Assembly (NCBI GenBank): GCA_038326205.1
Contig: JBBQJV010000013.1
Location: 4,641 to 68,640, forward strand
Source of the DNA: UBA7672 sp038326205
GTDB lineage: Bacteria > Pseudomonadota > Alphaproteobacteria > Caulobacterales > Hyphomonadaceae
Reading direction: 5' to 3'
Length of the DNA: 64,000 nt
Shown piece by piece: positions 59,981-64,000 of the stretch. The stretch's first letter is position 1. Each line of letters begins with the position of its first letter. The notes under the pieces are model-generated. The model was not told the DNA's origin, did no database searches, and was given only the letters and a program-made list of their open reading frames with translations. The translations under genes were made by a program, and so were the position numbers.

Positions 59981-62230
59981 ATGTCCAAAGACAAGACCAT
60001 CGATCCGCCCGACAATGGCGGGGACATCGTCGACGAGCCGATGAACGAGGCGCTGTCGCGGCGCTATCTCGCCTATGCGATGTCGACGATCACGGCGCGG
60101 GCGCTGCCGGATGCGCGCGACGGGTTGAAGCCTGTGCACCGGCGCGTGCTCTATGCGATGAGCCAGTTGGGGCTGAACCCGCAGGGCGGTCACCGCAAGT
60201 CGGCCACCGTGGTCGGCGCGGTCATCGGCGCGTATCATCCGCACGGCGACCAATCGATCTATGATGCGATGGTGCGACTGGCGCAGGACTTTTCCACGCG
60301 CGCGCCGCTGGTCGATGGCCAGGGAAACTTCGGCAACATTGACGGCGATTCAGCGGCCGCGTTCCGCTACACCGAAGCCAAGCTCACGCCTGCGGCGATG
60401 CTGCTGCTGGAAGGGCTCGACGAAGACGCGGTCGATTTCCGCGACACGTATGATGGGCAGAACAAGGAGCCGGTGGTGCTCGCCGCCGGTTTCCCGAACC
60501 TACTGGCGAACGGATCGTCGGGCATTGCGGTCGGCATGGCGACGTCGATCCCGCCGCACAATCCGGCGGAGTGCATCGATGCTGCGATCTATCTCCTCGA
60601 TCATCCCAAGGCGACGGTCGATGATCTGATGAAGATCGTGCCCGGGCCGGACTTTCCGACGGGCGGCGTGATCGTCGAGACGAAGGAGGGCCTCCGCGAA
60701 GCCTATGCGACGGGGCGCGGCGGCATTCGCTGTCAGGCGCGCTGGCGCAAGGAAGACCTCGGGCGCGGTATGTGGCGGGTGATCGTCACCGAGATACCGT
60801 ACCAGGTGCAGAAGTCGAAGCTAATGGAGCGGCTGGCCGAACTTATCGAAAACAAGAAAGCGCCGCTGCTCGAAGACGCGATGGATGAGTCGACGGAGGA
60901 AGTCCGTGTCGTGTTGACGCCCAAGTCGCGCACGGTGGACGCCGAAGTCTTCATGGCGAGCCTGTTCCGCCAGTGCGAACTGGAGACACGCTTCCCGGTC
61001 AACATCAACGTGTTGGACCATGGCGTGCCCAAGGTTATGGGCCTGCGCGATCTGTTGAATTGCTACATCGATCACCGGCGCGAAGTGATCGTGCGCCGGA
61101 ACAAGCATCGTCTGGGCAAAATCGAGCACCGCCTCGAGATTCTCGACGGCTTCCTGAAAGCCTATCTCAACATCGACGAAGTGATCCGGATCATCCGCTA
61201 TGAGGACGATCCGAAAGCCGTGATGATGAAGCGGTTCCGCCTGAGCGAGATCCAGGTCGACGCGATCTTGAACATGCGCCTGCGCGCGTTGCGCAAGCTC
61301 GAGGAAATCGAGATTAAGCGCGAGCACAAGGAGCTGTCGGAAGAGAAAGCGACGATCGAGAAGCTGCTCGGGTCTACCGACCGCCAATGGACCGAAGTGA
61401 AGCGGCAGCTGAAAGCCGCGCGCGAAATCTTTGATCCGGGCAAGAAGCTGGGCAAGCGGCGCTCGAACTTCGAAGTTGCGAGGGAGATCGACACGGAAGC
61501 GGCGCTGGAAGCGCTGATCGTGAAGGAGCCGGTGACGGTCGTGCTATCCAGCATGGGCTGGATCCGGGCGCTGAAGGGTCATAACCAGAAACTCGAAGAC
61601 CTGAAGTTCAAGGAGGGCGACGAGCTGGCGATGGTGCTGGAGTGCCAGACTACGGACAAGGTCGTGCTGATGGCGTCAGGCGGGCGTGCGTTCACGCTGG
61701 GCGCAGACAAATTGCCAGGCGGACGTGGGCATGGCGAGCCGATCAGGCTCAATCTAGAAGTGCCCGAGTCCGAGAAGATCGTCGACATGTTCGTGCCGGT
61801 GGACAAGGCGCGCCGCGTGGTGGCGTCGTCCAAGGGCTATGGCTTCATCGTGATGGACGCCGAGCTGATCTCGTCGACGCGCAAGGGCAAGATCGTCCTT
61901 AATGTCGGGCCGAAGGAAGCGCTGGCGGTGTGCGTGAAGGTTGAGGGCGACCTGATCGCGTCGATCGGCAAGAACCGCAAGCTGGTGATCTTCAAGGCCG
62001 AAGAACTGCCGGACATGGCGCGCGGCAAGGGCGTGAAGATCCAGTCGTACGCCGATGGTGGTTTGCTCGATCTGACAACGTTTAAAAAGGTAGATGGCCT
62101 GACCTGGACGGATACGGCCGGGCGGCAGCAGTCTGCCGAGGACTGGAAGGACTGGATCGGCAAGCGCGCGCAGGCGGGCAGGTTGGCGCCACGTGGCTTC
62201 AACAAGAACGGCAAGTTTTCGGGCAGCTAA
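59981..62230 (+). CDS. parC: DNA topoisomerase IV subunit A
   Basis: A 749-residue protein with the catalytic Tyr in FRYTEAKLTPAA (Tyr about 130), the DNA-gate helix GAYHPHGDQSIYDAMVRLAQ, and a C-terminal beta-pinwheel that lacks the GyrA box (RGxGKGV-type). These features separate ParC from GyrA. It decatenates chromosomes with ParE, which is not in the window. The recO-parC order is known in related alphaproteobacteria. Its stop overlaps the convergent mazEF-like fusion by four bases. Confidence 0.93.
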   Translation: MSKDKTIDPPDNGGDIVDEPMNEALSRRYLAYAMSTITARALPDARDGLKPVHRRVLYAMSQLGLNPQGGHRKSATVVGAVIGAYHPHGDQSIYDAMVRLAQDFSTRAPLVDGQGNFGNIDGDSAAAFRYTEAKLTPAAMLLLEGLDEDAVDFRDTYDGQNKEPVVLAAGFPNLLANGSSGIAVGMATSIPPHNPAECIDAAIYLLDHPKATVDDLMKIVPGPDFPTGGVIVETKEGLREAYATGRGGIRCQARWRKEDLGRGMWRVIVTEIPYQVQKSKLMERLAELIENKKAPLLEDAMDESTEEVRVVLTPKSRTVDAEVFMASLFRQCELETRFPVNINVLDHGVPKVMGLRDLLNCYIDHRREVIVRRNKHRLGKIEHRLEILDGFLKAYLNIDEVIRIIRYEDDPKAVMMKRFRLSEIQVDAILNMRLRALRKLEEIEIKREHKELSEEKATIEKLLGSTDRQWTEVKRQLKAAREIFDPGKKLGKRRSNFEVAREIDTEAALEALIVKEPVTVVLSSMGWIRALKGHNQKLEDLKFKEGDELAMVLECQTTDKVVLMASGGRAFTLGADKLPGGRGHGEPIRLNLEVPESEKIVDMFVPVDKARRVVASSKGYGFIVMDAELISSTRKGKIVLNVGPKEALAVCVKVEGDLIASIGKNRKLVIFKAEELPDMARGKGVKIQSYADGGLLDLTTFKKVDGLTWTDTAGRQQSAEDWKDWIGKRAQAGRLAPRGFNKNGKFSGS

Positions 62231-62790
62231 AGCTTGAACATCTCGACGAGGCGGTCCGACACGTCTTTGGCCTCGGCTGACGTCAGCGTAGCGGTTCTCC
62301 GAGTCAGGCGCGATTTATCCACCGTGCGCAACTGATCGAGCGCGACTTCGCCTGTTTTACGTCGCACCCGGACCTGCACGCGGGTCGGCCGGTTTCTGAG
62401 AGTTGATCTCAAGGGCGCAACGACGACTGTTCGCAGGGCTTCATTCGCGTCGTCCGGGGAGACGATGACGGCAGGTCGCGCCTTGCCGATCTCTGAACCC
62501 ACGGTGCGATCCAATCTGACAACCCAGACCTCGAAGCGCTTGGGCACCCAGTCGTCCCACGCTTCGCCGCGGCCGGCTTGGATCCATTCGCGGTCTTCGG
62601 CATCAGGCGACGTATCAGCCGCCGCAAATGCTGCTGCCCATCCGGCGCGGACCCTGTCGGACGCTGCGAGAACGACGCGACCGCGCTCCACTGTCATTTC
62701 AACAGTCTTGTCGAAACCGCATTGCTCAAGCACAGCCTTTGGCGGCCGTATGCTGCGCGAATTGCCAATCTGGACGACCGAGACCTTCAT
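62227..62790 (-). CDS. MazE-MazF fused toxin-antitoxin-like protein
   Basis: A 187-residue single-chain protein. Residues 1-45 (KVSVVQIGNSRSIRPPKAVL) are an AbrB/MazE-type DNA-binding domain; 46-82 a helical part ending EAWDDW like the end of a MazE antitoxin; 84-187 a MazF/PemK-type toxin: KRFEVWVVRLDRTVGSEIGK, RPAVIVSPDDAN, TVVVAPLRST and a LDQLRTVDKSRL segment. Elsewhere these are two overlapping genes. Here the frame is continuous and the toxin's expected start codon is a GTG at 62545-62547. Fusion or leaky internal start are both possible. Confidence 0.8.
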   Translation of the reverse strand: MKVSVVQIGNSRSIRPPKAVLEQCGFDKTVEMTVERGRVVLAASDRVRAGWAAAFAAADTSPDAEDREWIQAGRGEAWDDWVPKRFEVWVVRLDRTVGSEIGKARPAVIVSPDDANEALRTVVVAPLRSTLRNRPTRVQVRVRRKTGEVALDQLRTVDKSRLTRRTATLTSAEAKDVSDRLVEMFKL

Positions 62791-62935
62791 CAAGTGTATG
62801 CACTATGTAATGACGGGACCTGCAAGGTCTCAGGCTTCGACTGGAATGACAATTGTCGCGTAGCTGACGCTAAGGCGCCGGTTGCTGTTGCGGCGCACGG
62901 TGACCTAGCCTTGCTGAAAAGGCGGGGAGGCCATC

Positions 62936-64000
62936 ATCGCAACTGACTCGCCAAAGTTGGGCACGAAGCTGGCCTACGGCTTTGGCTCGGCAGCGTTCGG
63001 CATCAAGGATGCCGGGCTGCAGATTTTCCTGCTGCTGTTCTACAGCCAGATCATCGGCTTGCCGGCGCCGATGGTGGGACTGGCGCTGACGCTGGCGCTG
63101 GTGGTGGATGCGGTTTCAGATCCGATTGTTGGCTACTGGTCGGACAATCTGCGGTCGCGCTGGGGCCGGCGACACCCGTTCATGTATGCTTCGGCCATTC
63201 CGGTGGCGGTCTGCTACCTGTTGCTGTGGATGCCGCCTCAGGGGTGGGATGCCAACGCGTTGTTCTGGTATCTGCTGGTTATGGCGGTGCTGACGCGGAC
63301 GGCGCTAACGTTCTACGAGACCCCGAGCGCGGCATTGGCGCCTGAGTTGACGCGTGATTACGACGAGCGCTCGCGATTGCAGGGATGGCGCAGCTTTTTC
63401 GGGTGGGTCGGCGGCAACGCTATGACTGTCATGATGTTTTTCATCCTGTTCCCTGCCTTCACGACTGCGACAATTCCGAACGGACAATTCAATCCGGCCG
63501 CCTATGGCGTCTATGCGTGGGTTGCGGCGGGCGTGATGTTCGCGGCGATCATGGTCTCGTCGCTGGGGACGCACGCGCAGATTGCGAAGCTGGTTGCGCC
63601 AGCGGTGCGCAAGATTTCGCTGGGCACGGTCTTTCGCGAGATGATTGAGACGCTGGCGAACAAGTCGATGGGCGCGATCTTCCTGACGGCGATCATCGCG
63701 AACACGGCGCTGGGGATGGGGCAATCGCTATCTGCCTACATGTCGACCTTTTTCTGGCGGCTGCAGCCTGTGCAGATCGGCATCATCACGCTGGTTATCT
63801 TCGCATCCGTGGCGATCGGGGCGTCGCTCGCACCCTTGTTGACGAAGAGATTTGGCAAGAAACGCGGCATCATCATTGTAGGCGTGCTGGGGCTCGTCAC
63901 CTTCCCGGTGGCGACGGTGCTGAGACTATTGGGCATCCTGACACCCGGAACTGACACGGCGTTCTGGGCTGTGCTGGGGCAGGGCCAGGTCGACGTGATC
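62936..64000 (+). CDS. GPH/MFS sugar-type symporter, partial, start codon unusual
   Basis: An open frame to the window end, at least 348 residues, with membrane helices and the GPH-family motif SDNLRSRWGRRHPF after helix 2 (about 65-79). It begins DSPKLGTKLAYGFGSAAFG as in MelB-like sodium:sugar symporters. There is no ATG at the expected place: GGGGAGG (62924-62930) is followed by ATC-GCA-ACT where relatives would have ATG-GCA-ACT, and the first usable start in frame is TTG at 62957. Either ATC serves as a rare start, TTG is used, or the gene is weakened. Substrate unknown. Confidence 0.75.
   Translation, partial: MATDSPKLGTKLAYGFGSAAFGIKDAGLQIFLLLFYSQIIGLPAPMVGLALTLALVVDAVSDPIVGYWSDNLRSRWGRRHPFMYASAIPVAVCYLLLWMPPQGWDANALFWYLLVMAVLTRTALTFYETPSAALAPELTRDYDERSRLQGWRSFFGWVGGNAMTVMMFFILFPAFTTATIPNGQFNPAAYGVYAWVAAGVMFAAIMVSSLGTHAQIAKLVAPAVRKISLGTVFREMIETLANKSMGAIFLTAIIANTALGMGQSLSAYMSTFFWRLQPVQIGIITLVIFASVAIGASLAPLLTKRFGKKRGIIIVGVLGLVTFPVATVLRLLGILTPGTDTAFWAVLGQGQVDVI

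Noticed and set aside
1..64000. CRISPR array, tRNA or rRNA genes, insertion sequences, prophage
   Set aside because: I looked for regularly spaced repeats, tRNA arms (GTTCGAATC-type), transposase motifs and phage structural genes and saw none.

Overview
The window is high-GC, densely coded bacterial DNA that looks like an alphaproteobacterium of the Caulobacterales/Hyphomonadaceae type. This rests on a ChpT-like phosphotransferase beside CheY/CheR genes, a recO-parC pair, a Wza/Wzc-type envelope polysaccharide locus, many short exported proteins of alphaproteobacterial type, and GTTAAC/TTAACCAT motifs like CtrA sites. The genus is not identifiable from sequence alone. I saw no rRNA, tRNA, CRISPR array, insertion sequence or prophage.

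Layout. 1-3.7 kb: YdbL-like gene, chpT-like gene, cheY, an internally deleted cheB, cheR and a broken Sel1 gene. 3.7-11 kb: PI-PLC-like lipoprotein, fbp, DoxX-like protein, sthA, acetyltransferase and acyl-CoA ligase. 11-19.3 kb: small membrane proteins, zntB/corA, tlyA, glycine-zipper protein, aroC, amino-acid permease, SDR and pdxH. 19.3-21.1 kb: a gene-poor stretch with a cyclase remnant, repeats and a 27-residue Lys/Ala-rich histone-like gene. 21.1-29 kb: tsaC/sua5, a cytochrome b561-YceI fusion and two further YceI genes, two decayed genes, and a trypsin-like protease followed by a broken stand-alone relative of its N-terminal domain. 29-38 kb: MBL hydrolase, lepB, histidine phosphatase, the xseB-ispA-dxs isoprenoid operon, AI-2E family transporter, a small lipoprotein and a PRC-barrel protein.

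38-53.4 kb is a surface polysaccharide locus: two family-2 glycosyltransferases, a Wzy/O-antigen-ligase-like protein, a further glycosyltransferase, a PPP-type phosphatase, a Wza export lipoprotein, an outer-membrane beta-barrel, a Wzc-type co-polymerase/kinase and, after a metC-sseA sulfur operon, the priming sugar transferase. No flippase is visible. 53.7-64 kb: cysK, orphan ChrR-like cupin, DUF6134-like protein, a decayed DUF992 gene, a Tat-exported carboxylesterase, SugE-like efflux protein, recO, parC, a single-chain MazE-MazF fusion and the start of a GPH/MFS transporter.

Two themes stand out. First, at least seven genes carry clear inactivating lesions (in-frame stops, a 16-bp tandem duplication, internal deletions), mostly in exported or accessory proteins. 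Second, several non-coding dispersed repeats are present: a 100-bp element in two inverted copies (5420-5519 and 49752-49851, about 84% identical), a long-hairpin element bounded by tcattccgg/ccggaatga in three copies, and a REP-like palindrome pair.
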